A stretch of 35,729 nucleotides of DNA. Origin: JAPXRI01 sp033813635. Lineage in GTDB: Bacteria > Bacillota > Clostridia > Oscillospirales > QAMX01. The position numbers and the translations under genes are program-made. This document shows positions 24,212-32,820 of the stretch, piece after piece (position 1 is the first letter of the stretch; each line of letters starts with the position of its first letter). The notes beneath the pieces were generated by a model. That model did no database searches. It saw only the letters and a list, made by a program, of their open reading frames with translations, and was not told the origin of the DNA. The stretch is taken from positions 1 to 35,729 of the forward strand of contig JAPXRI010000031.1 of assembly GCA_033813635.1 (NCBI GenBank). The letters run 5' to 3'.

Positions 24212-25912
24212 CTACATTCTGGTTTTTAGTCTTTCCGCCGTTTTAAGCTGCTCTGCGGCCGCGGTCATCGTCGCCTGGGAGTAGTTTTCGCCGCCGTTGA
24301 TTCGCGCGATTTCACGGACTCTGCCGTCGAAATCCAGTTCGCTCACATAGGTCTGGGTCCTGCCGTCCGCCTGGGCCTTTCTGATCAGGAAATGGGTATC
24401 CGCCATCGCCGCGAGCTGCGAAAGGTGGGAGACGCACAGAACCTGTTTTTCGCGCGCGAGGTTCGCAAGCCTGTCCGCCACCCGGGACGCCGCGATTCCG
24501 CTGATACCCGCGTCTACCTCGTCAAAGATCAGCGTTTCCGCCTCTCCCCGGTTGGACACGGTGTTTATTGCGAGCATAATCCTCGAAAGCTCCCCGCCCG
24601 AGGCGCATTTCGCGAGTGGTCTGGGCTTTTCGCCTTTATTGGCGGCGATATAGAACTCGACGATATCAATCCCGTCCGAGCCGAAAATAACGCGGCCGTC
24701 GCGCCGCTTTTCGTTGAAAACAACGCTAAAGCGCGCACCCTCCATGCAGAGATACCTGAGCTCGGCGTTGACCGCCTTTTCAAGCTCGGCGGCCGAGGCC
24801 TTTCTTTTTTCGGAGAGCTTTTTGGCCGCGGCGATCGTCTTTTTATACTGGATGTCATACTCCTCCGTCAGCCTTTGCATCAGCTCGTCCGATATTTCGA
24901 TATCGGATACCTCTTTTTTCGCCTTCTCAAGATATTCGAGCACGCTCTCCAGGCTGCCGCCGTATTTTCTTTTAAGCATATTCAGCTGTGAAAGCCGTTC
25001 CTCAATGTCGTCAAGCTCCTTCTCGGAGAAGTCGTACTCAGAAAGCTCGGCGCCGACCGCTTCGGCGTAGTCTTTTACCGCGTAGGACATGTCATAAAGC
25101 GCCTTTGACGCGTCGTCGATGCTTTTCCCGCACAGATTGCTGATCTCGGCGAGGGCGCGGGCTGCGTTCTCAAGATTTTCCGCGACAGAGCCGTCCTGCT
25201 GCCCGTTCAGCAGGGACAGCGCCGCGTTAAGGTTCTTGACCGTCTTTTCGGCGCTCTGAGCTTTTTTCTTTCGCTTTGTCAGTTCCTCGTCCTCATCCGG
25301 TTTTATCGCGGAAGCCTCTATCTCGTTTATCTGGTAGCGGAGCATTTCAAGCCGCCGCTCCTTCTCGCCGGTATCCGTCAGTATTTTCCGCTGGCGGTTC
25401 CTGATATCCTTCAGCGACGCGAGAAGCGCCGTGTATTCTTCGAGCAGATCACCGCATCCGGCGTAGGCATCCAGAATGCCGATGTGTTCGGAGGACTCCA
25501 GCAGAATTTTTGTGTCGTGCTGCCCATGGGTTCTGACAAGCGCCGAGCCGAGCTCCTTCAGTTCTGCCAACGAAACGAGCCGGCCGTTTATTCGGCAGAT
25601 ATTTCTCCCGTCCGCATAAACCTGGCGGGAAAGCTGGAGAACGCCGCCCTCTTCCGGCTCATGCCCCAGCGACCTTGCTTTCGCGGCGATTTCCGGGCCT
25701 ATGCCTGAAAACACACCGCTGACCAGCGCGCTTTTCTCACCCGTTCTGATGATGTCGCGCGACGTGCGTTCGCCCATCAGCGCGCAGATGGCGTCAATAA
25801 TGATCGACTTACCCGCTCCAGTCTCGCCGGTCAATATATTGAACCCACGGCGGAATTCGATATCCGCCGCGGCGATAACGGCTATATTTTCGATATGCAA
25901 AAGCCCGAGCAT
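24212..25912 (-). CDS. recN: DNA repair protein RecN
   Basis: 566 aa SMC-like protein. It has an N-terminal ATPase half with Walker A GETGAGKS (about 31-38), two coiled-coil stretches in the middle, and a C-terminal half with signature SGGELSRIMLA and Walker B LIFDEVDAGISG. RecN gathers broken DNA ends in recombinational repair. It is the last gene of the dxs-tlyA-nadK-argR-recN run, 34 bp after argR, as in many Firmicutes. An SD (GGGAGG) is about 12 nt before the ATG, slightly far. Confidence 0.97.
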   Translation of the reverse strand: MLGLLHIENIAVIAAADIEFRRGFNILTGETGAGKSIIIDAICALMGERTSRDIIRTGEKSALVSGVFSGIGPEIAAKARSLGHEPEEGGVLQLSRQVYADGRNICRINGRLVSLAELKELGSALVRTHGQHDTKILLESSEHIGILDAYAGCGDLLEEYTALLASLKDIRNRQRKILTDTGEKERRLEMLRYQINEIEASAIKPDEDEELTKRKKKAQSAEKTVKNLNAALSLLNGQQDGSVAENLENAARALAEISNLCGKSIDDASKALYDMSYAVKDYAEAVGAELSEYDFSEKELDDIEERLSQLNMLKRKYGGSLESVLEYLEKAKKEVSDIEISDELMQRLTEEYDIQYKKTIAAAKKLSEKRKASAAELEKAVNAELRYLCMEGARFSVVFNEKRRDGRVIFGSDGIDIVEFYIAANKGEKPRPLAKCASGGELSRIMLAINTVSNRGEAETLIFDEVDAGISGIAASRVADRLANLAREKQVLCVSHLSQLAAMADTHFLIRKAQADGRTQTYVSELDFDGRVREIARINGGENYSQATMTAAAEQLKTAERLKTRM

Positions 25913-25946
25913 ATGTAAAATCAGCCTCCCGTTCGTATACAGGGTT

Positions 25947-26399
25947 TTACTTAAGCATATTTTTTATATCCTCGCAGAGCTCGGCGGCGTGCTTTTCCTC
26001 GCGCATAACGAGAAATATCGTATCGTCACCCGCGAGCGAGCCGACAATGTGCGGCATATTCATCGCGTCGATCGCGATCGCGGCGGCGTTTGCCACGCCG
26101 GACAGGGTTTTGATAACCACCATATGCCCGGCGTAATCGACATTGACCACGCTTTCTCTGAAAATGTTTCGGAAGCGCACCGTAAAATCGCTCATCCCGT
26201 CCGACGCTGCCGCCGCGTAACGGTATTTGTCGTCGTGGTCGAGGACCTTTACGATCCGGAGCTCCTTGATGTCCCGCGATATCGTAGCCTGCGTGACGTC
26301 AAAGCCGGCGGCCTTCAATTTGTCGGAAAGTTCCTTTTGTGTCTCGATGCTCTCATCCTCAATCAGCTTCAGAATCAGGCTCTGTCTTTGAAACTTCAT
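25947..26399 (-). CDS. argR: Arginine repressor ArgR
   Basis: 150 aa. The N-terminal winged helix (about 1-70, with TQATISRDIKELRIVKV) binds ARG boxes. The C-terminal hexamerisation and arginine-binding domain contains GSLAGDDTIFLVMR. It represses arginine synthesis when arginine is present. Its place between nadK and recN is the conserved Firmicutes arrangement. An SD (GGAGA) lies upstream. Confidence 0.97.
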   Translation of the reverse strand: MKFQRQSLILKLIEDESIETQKELSDKLKAAGFDVTQATISRDIKELRIVKVLDHDDKYRYAAAASDGMSDFTVRFRNIFRESVVNVDYAGHMVVIKTLSGVANAAAIAIDAMNMPHIVGSLAGDDTIFLVMREEKHAAELCEDIKNMLK

Positions 26400-26452
26400 C
26401 TTTCTCTCTCCGTTCCGCCCTTCGGCTCAGTTTTCTGTATGGTATCGCGGCC

Positions 26453-27304
26453 TTATTTTTCGGCCAGCTTGCTTTTTAATTTGTCAAAAAAGCCGCTGTT
26501 TTTCAGTTTTATGATTTTAAATTCCCTCTCCGACCTTTTAATCGTGACGACGTCGTCCGTCTCCAAGGTCACGGAATCCACGCCGTCGCAGGAAAGCCTC
26601 GCCTCTCTCTGCTCCAGACTGCCGATTTTCACTTTTACCATGCGATTTTTTTCCAGCACAAACGACCTCGCGTAGAACGCGTGCGGGCAAACCGGAGTGA
26701 TGACGATGCATTCCGCCATGGGGTCCACGATCGGGCCGCCCGCCGAGAGCGAATAAGCCGTGGTGCCCGTGGGTGTCGCGATGACGACGCCGTCGCCGTA
26801 GAAGGTCTTTATCTCGCTTTCGTCCGAGTAAAGGCTTAACGGTATGTTTCGCATTTTGGACCCCCGGCCGATGATACAGTCGTTAAGGGCCGACTCGGCG
26901 TATATCAGGCTGCTTCCGCGATGTATCTCGATATCAAGCATCATACGCTTTTCCACCCGGTATTCCCCTGCCAGCAGACGCTTTAACAGTACGGTCTCGC
27001 CGGGGTCAAGCTCGGTCAGAAATCCCGTGTTGCCCAGATTGACGCCGACCACCGGAAAACCGCCGTATGCCGCCTCTCTCGCCGCCTTTAAAAGCGTTCC
27101 GTCGCCGCCGACCGTGATGATCACGTCGGGCGCGCAGGCGCGGATCGCGCAGCCGTAATAGGCCGCTCTCTCGGGCATCTCCGGTCCTTTCGCGTACTCC
27201 GGGAGCAGCACCTCCGCGCCGGCCTCGGCTAAGAGCCTTGAAATGTCGATTGTCGCTTTTAAATCCACATCCCTGGACGGATTTGGCGCTATCAGAATTT
27301 TCAT
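26453..27304 (-). CDS. nadK: NAD kinase
   Basis: 283 aa. It has the GGDGT motif (VGGDGTLLKA), ALNDCIIGRG and ATPTGTTAYSLSAGGPIV, the NAD-binding and catalytic signatures of the family. It phosphorylates NAD+ to NADP+ in the cytoplasm. The ATG is preceded by AGGTGAAC. It lies 14 bp after tlyA in the operon. Confidence 0.97.
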   Translation of the reverse strand: MKILIAPNPSRDVDLKATIDISRLLAEAGAEVLLPEYAKGPEMPERAAYYGCAIRACAPDVIITVGGDGTLLKAAREAAYGGFPVVGVNLGNTGFLTELDPGETVLLKRLLAGEYRVEKRMMLDIEIHRGSSLIYAESALNDCIIGRGSKMRNIPLSLYSDESEIKTFYGDGVVIATPTGTTAYSLSAGGPIVDPMAECIVITPVCPHAFYARSFVLEKNRMVKVKIGSLEQREARLSCDGVDSVTLETDDVVTIKRSEREFKIIKLKNSGFFDKLKSKLAEK

Positions 27305-27318
27305 ATGTTCACCTGTTT

Positions 27319-28116
27319 TCAGTTTTTTATTTTAAGCGCCGCATCGACGACCGCTAAAATGTCCGGCTCAAACGGTAGCCCTCCGCCGGTCCTGCCGAGC
27401 CATAATAGATACTCCCGATTGCCGGAACCTCCCAAGATCGGGCTCGGCGCCGCGCCCATCACCCGCATATCCAGGCTTCGGACGAGCGCAAATACGTTTT
27501 TAAGCACCGCGATATGCGTTTTTTTATCCCTGACTACCCCGTTTTTGCCCACCGCGCCTTTACCGGCCTCAAACTGGGGCTTTACAAGGGCGACGCACTC
27601 TTTATCTCCCGCCAGCGAGAGGGCGTTTTTCAGTACATGGGAAAGCGGGATAAAAGACACGTCGATAGTACAGAAATCCGGTGCGGGATCAAGGGAACTC
27701 GGCTTCACGCCCCGAATATCCGTCTTTTCCATATTGACGACCCTTATATCGCCCTTCAGCTTGTCCGAGAGCTGGGACGTGCCGACGTCAACCGCGTACA
27801 CCTTCGCGGCACCCCGCCGCAGCATGACCTCCGTGAAGCCTCCGGTGGAGGCTCCCACATCGAGGCATACCCTGTCTTTTAAATCGATTTTAAACGCGTC
27901 AAGGGCGTATTCAAGCTTATAGGCGCCTCTTCCGACATAGTCCGCCGCGGGCATTACCGTAATCTCCGCGCCCTCGTCCACGCCGGCGGAGGGCTTTTCC
28001 ACAAGCTTTCCGTCAACGGATACCCTTCCGGCTTCAATCGCCTCCGCGGCTTTTTCCCGGCTGGAGAATAACCCCCGCGCCGTCAGCAGCTTATCCGCTC
28101 TGATTCTATTCGCCAA
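27319..28116 (-). CDS. tlyA: TlyA-family rRNA 2'-O-methyltransferase
   Basis: 265 aa. An N-terminal S4 RNA-binding domain (about 3-60, RADKLLTARGLFSSREKA) precedes an FtsJ-like methyltransferase domain with the SAM loop CLDVGASTGGFTEVML. Characterised relatives methylate cytidines in 16S and 23S rRNA; the hemolysin name is historical. The start is the TTG at 28116, with SD GGAGG 9 nt upstream. It overlaps the end of dxs by 11 bp, indicating coupling. A longer open frame to 28158 has no support. Confidence 0.93.
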   Translation of the reverse strand: MANRIRADKLLTARGLFSSREKAAEAIEAGRVSVDGKLVEKPSAGVDEGAEITVMPAADYVGRGAYKLEYALDAFKIDLKDRVCLDVGASTGGFTEVMLRRGAAKVYAVDVGTSQLSDKLKGDIRVVNMEKTDIRGVKPSSLDPAPDFCTIDVSFIPLSHVLKNALSLAGDKECVALVKPQFEAGKGAVGKNGVVRDKKTHIAVLKNVFALVRSLDMRVMGAAPSPILGGSGNREYLLWLGRTGGGLPFEPDILAVVDAALKIKN

Positions 28117-30004
28117 TGCAAAACGCCTCCGCACATGAAGCAATACCGGCGGGATCAAGCCCGCAGTAACGCAGTTGCTCTTCCACCGTTCCCTGCGGTA
28201 TGAATCTGTTCCCGCAGTTTTTCGCCCTTACCTCGATGCCCTTTCCGGACAGTTCGGCGGCAAGCCGCATTCCGACGGAGCCCTCGTTCACCGTTTCTTC
28301 GCAGACAAGCACTTTTTTTCCGAGAAGCGGATAGAGCTCATCAGTCGGCACCGGGATTATTCTGTTGAGCTTGACGACGGCGGCGGAATACCCCCGCTTT
28401 TCAAGGGTTTCCGCGGCCGCAAGGACGTTGTCAACAAGCCTCCCGGTCACTATAAGCGTAATATCTCCGCCGTCTCTCAATTTGACCGCGCCGTGCGCGG
28501 AGGTGTCCTCCCTGAATCCGGATTCCCCGCCCCTCGGGTAGCGTATCGCGCAGGGAGTACTCCTGTCCCGGTAAGCAGCTTCAAGCATGCTGCTGAGCTC
28601 CGCGCCGTTCGACGGCATGTAGACCCGCATGCCCGGCACCGCCGCGAGCATAGCCTGGTCGTATATTCCCTGATGGGTCTCTCCGTCTTCCCCGATCAGC
28701 CCCGCCCGGTCGACGCAGAATACCACCGGAAGCGACATAATGCCGACATCGTGCATAATCTGGTCAAAGGCGCGCTGCAAAAAAGTCGAGTAAATCGCGA
28801 CGAAAGGCCTCATCCCGCCGGCAGCCATGCCGGCGGCCATCGTCACGCCGTGCTCCTCGGCTATGCCAACGTCGTAATACCGCTCGGGAAAACGCTTCGC
28901 GAATTCGCTCAGGCCCGCGCCGTACTGCATCGCGGCGGTAATCGCCGCGATATCGCCGTGCTTCTCCGCCATCTCGCAGAGCTTTTCCCCGAATATGCCC
29001 GCGAAGCTTATGCCTCCGCCGACCCTCTCGCCGGATTCGAGGTTGAAGCCCTCGACGCCGTGGAATTTTTCCGGGCTGCCCTCCGAATAGCAGTACCCCT
29101 TGCCCTTCTGCGTGACCACATGGATAAGCACAGGTTTCGTATAGGTTTTCGCCTGTGTCAGAATCTTTATCAGCTCAGCAATGTCGTGTCCGTCCACAGG
29201 GCCGACATACTCAAAGCCCATAATTTCAAAAAACGTATCCGGGATCATCATATGCTTCACGCCGTTTTTAACGCTTGTGAACAGCTTGTTCAGCTTAGCT
29301 CCCCCGGGGATACGGTCCATCACCTTATGATATCTCTCTTTGGCGCGCCTGTATCTCAGCTTAACGCGGAAGCGCGTCAGAACGCGGGCGAGCGCCCCCA
29401 CGCTTTTGCTTATCGACATGCCGTTGTCGTTTAGTATCACAATCAGCGGTAGATTCGAGCAGCCCGCGTCGTTTAAGCCCTCGTAGGCCAGTCCCCCGGT
29501 CATCGCGCCGTCTCCGACGACCGCTATGCACCGCCGGCGGTCTTCGCTTTTCGGCTTTCGGGACTCCGCCCTTGCCAAGCCCAGCGCGACAGATATCGCG
29601 GTCGAGCCGTGACCGGTCACAAACGCGTCGTAGGGGCTTTCCGACGGCTTGGGAAAGCCCGATATGCCGTTGGCCTTCCGGAGCGTATCGAAGTTCCTCA
29701 ATCTGCCTGTATACAGTTTATGCGTATAGCACTGGTGCCCCACGTCGAACACCAGCCTGTCAAAGCCTATGTCAAAGCAATAATGAATCGCCGTCGTCAG
29801 TTCGACGACGCCGAGGTTCGACGCAACATGCCCGCCAAGACCGGACAATTTGATCAAAAGAAAAGAGCGTACTTCTGAGCACAGCCGCCTTAACTGTTCA
29901 ACACTCAACTTTTTTATGTCCTCGGGCTGCTTTATCGACGATAAAATCAGATAATTGCCGGTTGCGCAACCCGTCTGAAATTCTACAAAATCACTGCCGT
30001 CCAT
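28106..30004 (-). CDS. dxs: 1-deoxy-D-xylulose-5-phosphate synthase
   Basis: 632 aa transketolase-fold enzyme. The thiamine-diphosphate motif is GDGAMTGG, and the catalytic His region (SNLGVVELTTAIHYCFD), DVGHQCYTHK and YDVGIAEEH are all present. It condenses pyruvate and glyceraldehyde-3-phosphate, the first step of the MEP isoprenoid pathway. The N-terminus has about 20 residues more than usual before SSIKQPEDIKKLS, but the ATG at 30004 has an SD (GAGG, 8 nt) and a promoter in place. It leads the five-gene operon. Confidence 0.97.
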   Translation of the reverse strand: MDGSDFVEFQTGCATGNYLILSSIKQPEDIKKLSVEQLRRLCSEVRSFLLIKLSGLGGHVASNLGVVELTTAIHYCFDIGFDRLVFDVGHQCYTHKLYTGRLRNFDTLRKANGISGFPKPSESPYDAFVTGHGSTAISVALGLARAESRKPKSEDRRRCIAVVGDGAMTGGLAYEGLNDAGCSNLPLIVILNDNGMSISKSVGALARVLTRFRVKLRYRRAKERYHKVMDRIPGGAKLNKLFTSVKNGVKHMMIPDTFFEIMGFEYVGPVDGHDIAELIKILTQAKTYTKPVLIHVVTQKGKGYCYSEGSPEKFHGVEGFNLESGERVGGGISFAGIFGEKLCEMAEKHGDIAAITAAMQYGAGLSEFAKRFPERYYDVGIAEEHGVTMAAGMAAGGMRPFVAIYSTFLQRAFDQIMHDVGIMSLPVVFCVDRAGLIGEDGETHQGIYDQAMLAAVPGMRVYMPSNGAELSSMLEAAYRDRSTPCAIRYPRGGESGFREDTSAHGAVKLRDGGDITLIVTGRLVDNVLAAAETLEKRGYSAAVVKLNRIIPVPTDELYPLLGKKVLVCEETVNEGSVGMRLAAELSGKGIEVRAKNCGNRFIPQGTVEEQLRYCGLDPAGIASCAEAFCIGE

Positions 30005-30032
30005 TGCTATGCCTCATAGATTTATTTTTATA

Positions 30033-30061
30033 ATCATAGCATATCCCGGGTTAAAAATCAA
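30033..30061 (-). promoter_or_regulatory. Promoter of the dxs operon
   Basis: Minus-strand TTGATT (30056-30061), 17 bp, TATGAT (30033-30038), about 30 bp before the dxs start. Confidence 0.7.
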
Positions 30062-30108
30062 TCGTATTAATGTATGATTATGCATTAACTGTATATGCCG
30101 CACCAGGC

Positions 30109-30135
30109 GATATTACAGATATTACACTTGTAATA
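30109..30135. promoter_or_regulatory. Operator-like repeat and palindrome before ychF
   Basis: GATATTACA is repeated in tandem (30109-30126). The second copy forms one arm of the perfect palindrome TATTACACTTGTAATA (30120-30135), which overlaps the -35 box. Its core TACA-N2-TGTA is the form bound by BlaI/MecI/CopY-type repressors. Confidence 0.4.
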
Positions 30136-30156
30136 CGCGTCAAAAAAAGCTATAAT
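30128..30156 (+). promoter_or_regulatory. Sigma-A promoter of ychF
   Basis: TTGTAA (30128-30133), 17 bp, TATAAT (30151-30156), 46 bp before the start codon. Confidence 0.65.
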
Positions 30157-30202
30157 AAATTAACGAATATATAAGCGAAAACTGAAAGGTTATGAATCTC
30201 CA

Positions 30203-31297
30203 ATGAAGCTTGGTATCGTCGGTCTGCCGAACGTCGGCAAAAGCACGCTTTTCAACGCCATTACCGCCGGCAAGGCGGACGCCGCAAATTATCCGTTTTG
30301 CACAATCGACCCCAACGTGGGTGTCGTGCCCGTGCCGGACGCGCGCCTTGACGCGCTCGCCAAAATGTACTCTCCGGAAAAAATCACCCCGGCGGTGGTG
30401 GAGTTTGTGGATATCGCCGGGCTCGTCCGCGGTGCGTCAAAGGGCGAGGGACTCGGGAACAGGTTCCTGTCGCATATACGCGAGGTCGACGGGATTGTCC
30501 ATGTGGTCCGCTGCTTTGAAAACGGTGACATCGTGCATGTCGAGGGCAGCATCGACCCGGTCAGGGACATCGAAACAGTCAACCTTGAGCTGATCCTTTC
30601 CGACATCGATATCGTCGAGCGCCGGGCGGACAAGGCTAGAAAGCTCGCCAAGGCCGATAAGAAATATGAAGAGGAAATCCGGTTGTTTGATTCGCTCAAG
30701 GCGCATCTGAACGCCGGGTCTCCGGCCTCCTCTTTCGAATGCTCCGAGGAGGAAAAGCGTCTCATCTCCGAGCTCCCCCTTCTGTCCAACAAAAAGGTCC
30801 TTTACGCCACGAACATGAGTGAGGGGGATTTTGCCTCCGGCTTTGAGTCGAATCCCCGGTACAGCGCCGTTTTGGAATACGCCTCCGCCCAGGGCGCGGC
30901 CGTCATCCCCGTCTGCGCGAGGCTCGAGCAGGAGATATCCGAGCTTGACAAGGACGAGAAGCTGATGTTTCTGGCGGAACTGGGGCTCGAGAGTTCCGGG
31001 CTGGACCGGCTGATTTCAGCCTCCTACTCGCTGCTTGGGTTAATCTCGTTTCTTACCGCCGGAAAGCCGGAGGTAAGAGCTTGGACGATTAAAAAGGGGA
31101 CGAAGGCCCCGGCCGCGGCCGGCGTAATTCACTCCGACTTTGAGCGCGGCTTTATCCGGGCCGAGGTCATTGGCTTCGACGAGCTGATCAGCGCCGGCTC
31201 GATGGCGGCCGCGAAGGAAAAGGGGCTGATCCGCAGCGAGGGAAAGGATTATGTGATGCGCGACGGGGATATAGTCCTTTTCCGCTTCAACGTATAA
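30203..31297 (+). CDS. ychF: Redox-regulated ATPase/GTPase YchF
   Basis: 364 aa Obg-family P-loop protein: G1 GLPNVGKST, switch NYPFCTIDPN, G3 DIAGLVRGASKGEGLGNRFL, a coiled-coil insert (about 120-200) and a C-terminal TGS domain (GKPEVRAWTIKKGTKAP). The usual GTP-specificity NKxD is replaced by ATNMSE, as expected for this ATP-preferring subgroup. It binds ribosomes and is implicated in stress control. The promoter is just upstream; the SD (AAAGGTTATG) is moderate. Confidence 0.97.
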   Translation: MKLGIVGLPNVGKSTLFNAITAGKADAANYPFCTIDPNVGVVPVPDARLDALAKMYSPEKITPAVVEFVDIAGLVRGASKGEGLGNRFLSHIREVDGIVHVVRCFENGDIVHVEGSIDPVRDIETVNLELILSDIDIVERRADKARKLAKADKKYEEEIRLFDSLKAHLNAGSPASSFECSEEEKRLISELPLLSNKKVLYATNMSEGDFASGFESNPRYSAVLEYASAQGAAVIPVCARLEQEISELDKDEKLMFLAELGLESSGLDRLISASYSLLGLISFLTAGKPEVRAWTIKKGTKAPAAAGVIHSDFERGFIRAEVIGFDELISAGSMAAAKEKGLIRSEGKDYVMRDGDIVLFRFNV

Positions 31298-31363
31298 ATT
31301 ATCCTATATGCTTATGCATATATGCTTATACATACGCCCCATTGCGGTGTTACGGAGGGTATA

Positions 31364-32110
31364 TTGGAAAATCCGGAAGTTATAGGCAACAGACAGCTCG
31401 GCAAGAGGATTCAGATCATCGACGCGCTGCGCGGAGCCTCCATCATTCTGATGGTGATATATCATTTTTTCGTCGATTTGTATCTGTTCGGATGGTTTCC
31501 GTACAAGGTGCTTTACAACAACGCCGTCACTTTCCTACAGGTGTTTTTCGCCTGCGTCTTTATCGTCACCTCCGGGGTCTCCTGTCGTTTTTCCAAGAAC
31601 AACTTAAAACGCGGGCTCCTCATCTTCGCCGCCGGCATGGCTATCACCGCCGCAACCGAAATCTATTCGGCGTTAACACATTCCGACCTTGTCGTGAGAT
31701 TCGGAATACTCCACTTTCTGGGCTGCGCCGCCATCCTCTACGCGCTTATCGGGAAACCGCTCGAAAAGCTACTGCCCGGCTTTCTGATGCCGGTGGTCTG
31801 CATTACCCTCGCCGTTCTGACATGGAATCTGCAGTATCACAGCTTCAACGTCGGGTTTCTCTGGATGTTCGGAATAACAAACCGCGATTTTTCCTCGGCC
31901 GATTATTTTCCTCTTATGCCATTCTTTTTTGTCTATCTTTTCGGCGCATGGCTGGGAAAATACATCGCGGACGGAAAATTCCCGCGCTGGTTTTATCGGT
32001 TTAAAAGCTCGGTGCTCTCCAATGTTGGGCGCAAGACGCTCTGGATCTACCTTCTGCATCAGCCGGTCTTCTTCGCGATATTGTACGTTTTCAGTTTTTT
32101 TAAGAGGTGA
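31364..32110 (+). CDS. DUF1624-type acyltransferase-like membrane protein
   Basis: About 248 aa with roughly seven membrane helices. It begins with the family-like RIQIIDALRGASIILMVIYHFFVDL and contains RFGILHFLGCAAILYAL. Related proteins belong to the heparan-alpha-glucosaminide N-acetyltransferase/DUF1624 group, thought to acetylate sugars across the membrane; the substrate here is unknown. The start is the TTG at 31364 because SD GGAGGG (31354-31359) lies just before it. An ATG at 31322, in frame, has no SD and lies inside a repeat TATATGCTTAT (31305-31315 and 31319-31329). It overlaps or abuts the next membrane gene. Confidence 0.75.
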   Translation: MENPEVIGNRQLGKRIQIIDALRGASIILMVIYHFFVDLYLFGWFPYKVLYNNAVTFLQVFFACVFIVTSGVSCRFSKNNLKRGLLIFAAGMAITAATEIYSALTHSDLVVRFGILHFLGCAAILYALIGKPLEKLLPGFLMPVVCITLAVLTWNLQYHSFNVGFLWMFGITNRDFSSADYFPLMPFFFVYLFGAWLGKYIADGKFPRWFYRFKSSVLSNVGRKTLWIYLLHQPVFFAILYVFSFFKR

Positions 32111-32115
32111 AAAGA

Positions 32116-32763
32116 ATGCCGTTATTTAAGGACACCCACACCGAGGGCAAAAACAAGGTAAAGAAAACCGTATTCCTGAAAGACAACGACATGGCGCTGA
32201 TTATCTGCTCTTTTTCGGCGATATTCGGCATACTGAACTACCGGTATCTGAACACTCCTGTCCCGTCGTCCCCCCTCTACCTTACGCTGAGCGTCATATT
32301 CGTGCTTTTTTGGCTCGGTATGGCTTTTTCCGGCGGCCGGCGGTATGCCAAGGGCTTCTACATCCCCGCATCCATTATCTGGGGCGTTTCTCTTATCTAC
32401 CTTTTCTTCAAATATCTGACGTTCAGAGGTTTTAGCCTAGCCGCGGGCAGCGTGTTTAAGACAATCGTAGCCTACGCCGCGTTTTTTATGCTGGCCTTCC
32501 CCATCGCCACGGTATTTCCGCTCTGCCCGGGGCTTGCGGCGCTGGGGCTGCTTCCCAATGCGGAAACGGTGCAGGACAACGCAATGTTCGCCGAAGCGCT
32601 CTCCCTTGAATTTCTGATTATCTGCGCGGCTTCCATAGTCCTGCTGGCCGCCGCATTTTTTCTGGGGAGGTTCTATGAAAAGAAAATCTGGCGCAAAGGC
32701 CTCGGGAAATCCCGGCATACAAGCCTGCCCGTCCCGGATCTGCAGGACGAGCAACAAAAATAG
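32116..32763 (+). CDS. Hypothetical membrane protein, about 5 TM helices
   Basis: About 215 aa that I do not recognise. A charged N-terminus (about 1-25) is followed by membrane segments such as MALIICSFSAIFGIL, YLTLSVIFVLFWLGMAF, FYIPASIIWGVSLIYLFF, KTIVAYAAFFMLAF and FLIICAASIVLLAAAFFLG. The tail is hydrophilic and basic, then acidic. The ATG at 32116 fits SD AGAGG, with the GTG at 32107 as an alternative inside the SD. It follows the DUF1624-type gene within 6 bp, so the two probably work together. A strong terminator follows. Confidence 0.7.
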   Translation: MPLFKDTHTEGKNKVKKTVFLKDNDMALIICSFSAIFGILNYRYLNTPVPSSPLYLTLSVIFVLFWLGMAFSGGRRYAKGFYIPASIIWGVSLIYLFFKYLTFRGFSLAAGSVFKTIVAYAAFFMLAFPIATVFPLCPGLAALGLLPNAETVQDNAMFAEALSLEFLIICAASIVLLAAAFFLGRFYEKKIWRKGLGKSRHTSLPVPDLQDEQQK

Positions 32764-32774
32764 GCAAAGATACC

Positions 32775-32809
32775 AAACGGGCGTGCCCTTCATTTAAGCA
32801 CGCCCGTTT
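32775..32809. terminator. Bidirectional terminator
   Basis: Perfect 12-bp arms AAACGGGCGTGC (32775-32786) and GCACGCCCGTTT (32798-32809), followed by ATTTTG, between convergent genes. Confidence 0.9.
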
Positions 32810-32820
32810 ATTTTGTGATT

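Noticed and set aside
28175..29434. 419-codon open frame on the plus strand opposite dxs
   Set aside because: It is the antisense of a strongly conserved gene. Long antisense frames arise from high GC; the product has no family features and no SD.
31305..31329. Direct repeat TATATGCTTAT as an operator
   Set aside because: Two AT-rich copies in a short intergenic stretch, with no promoter context; likely chance.
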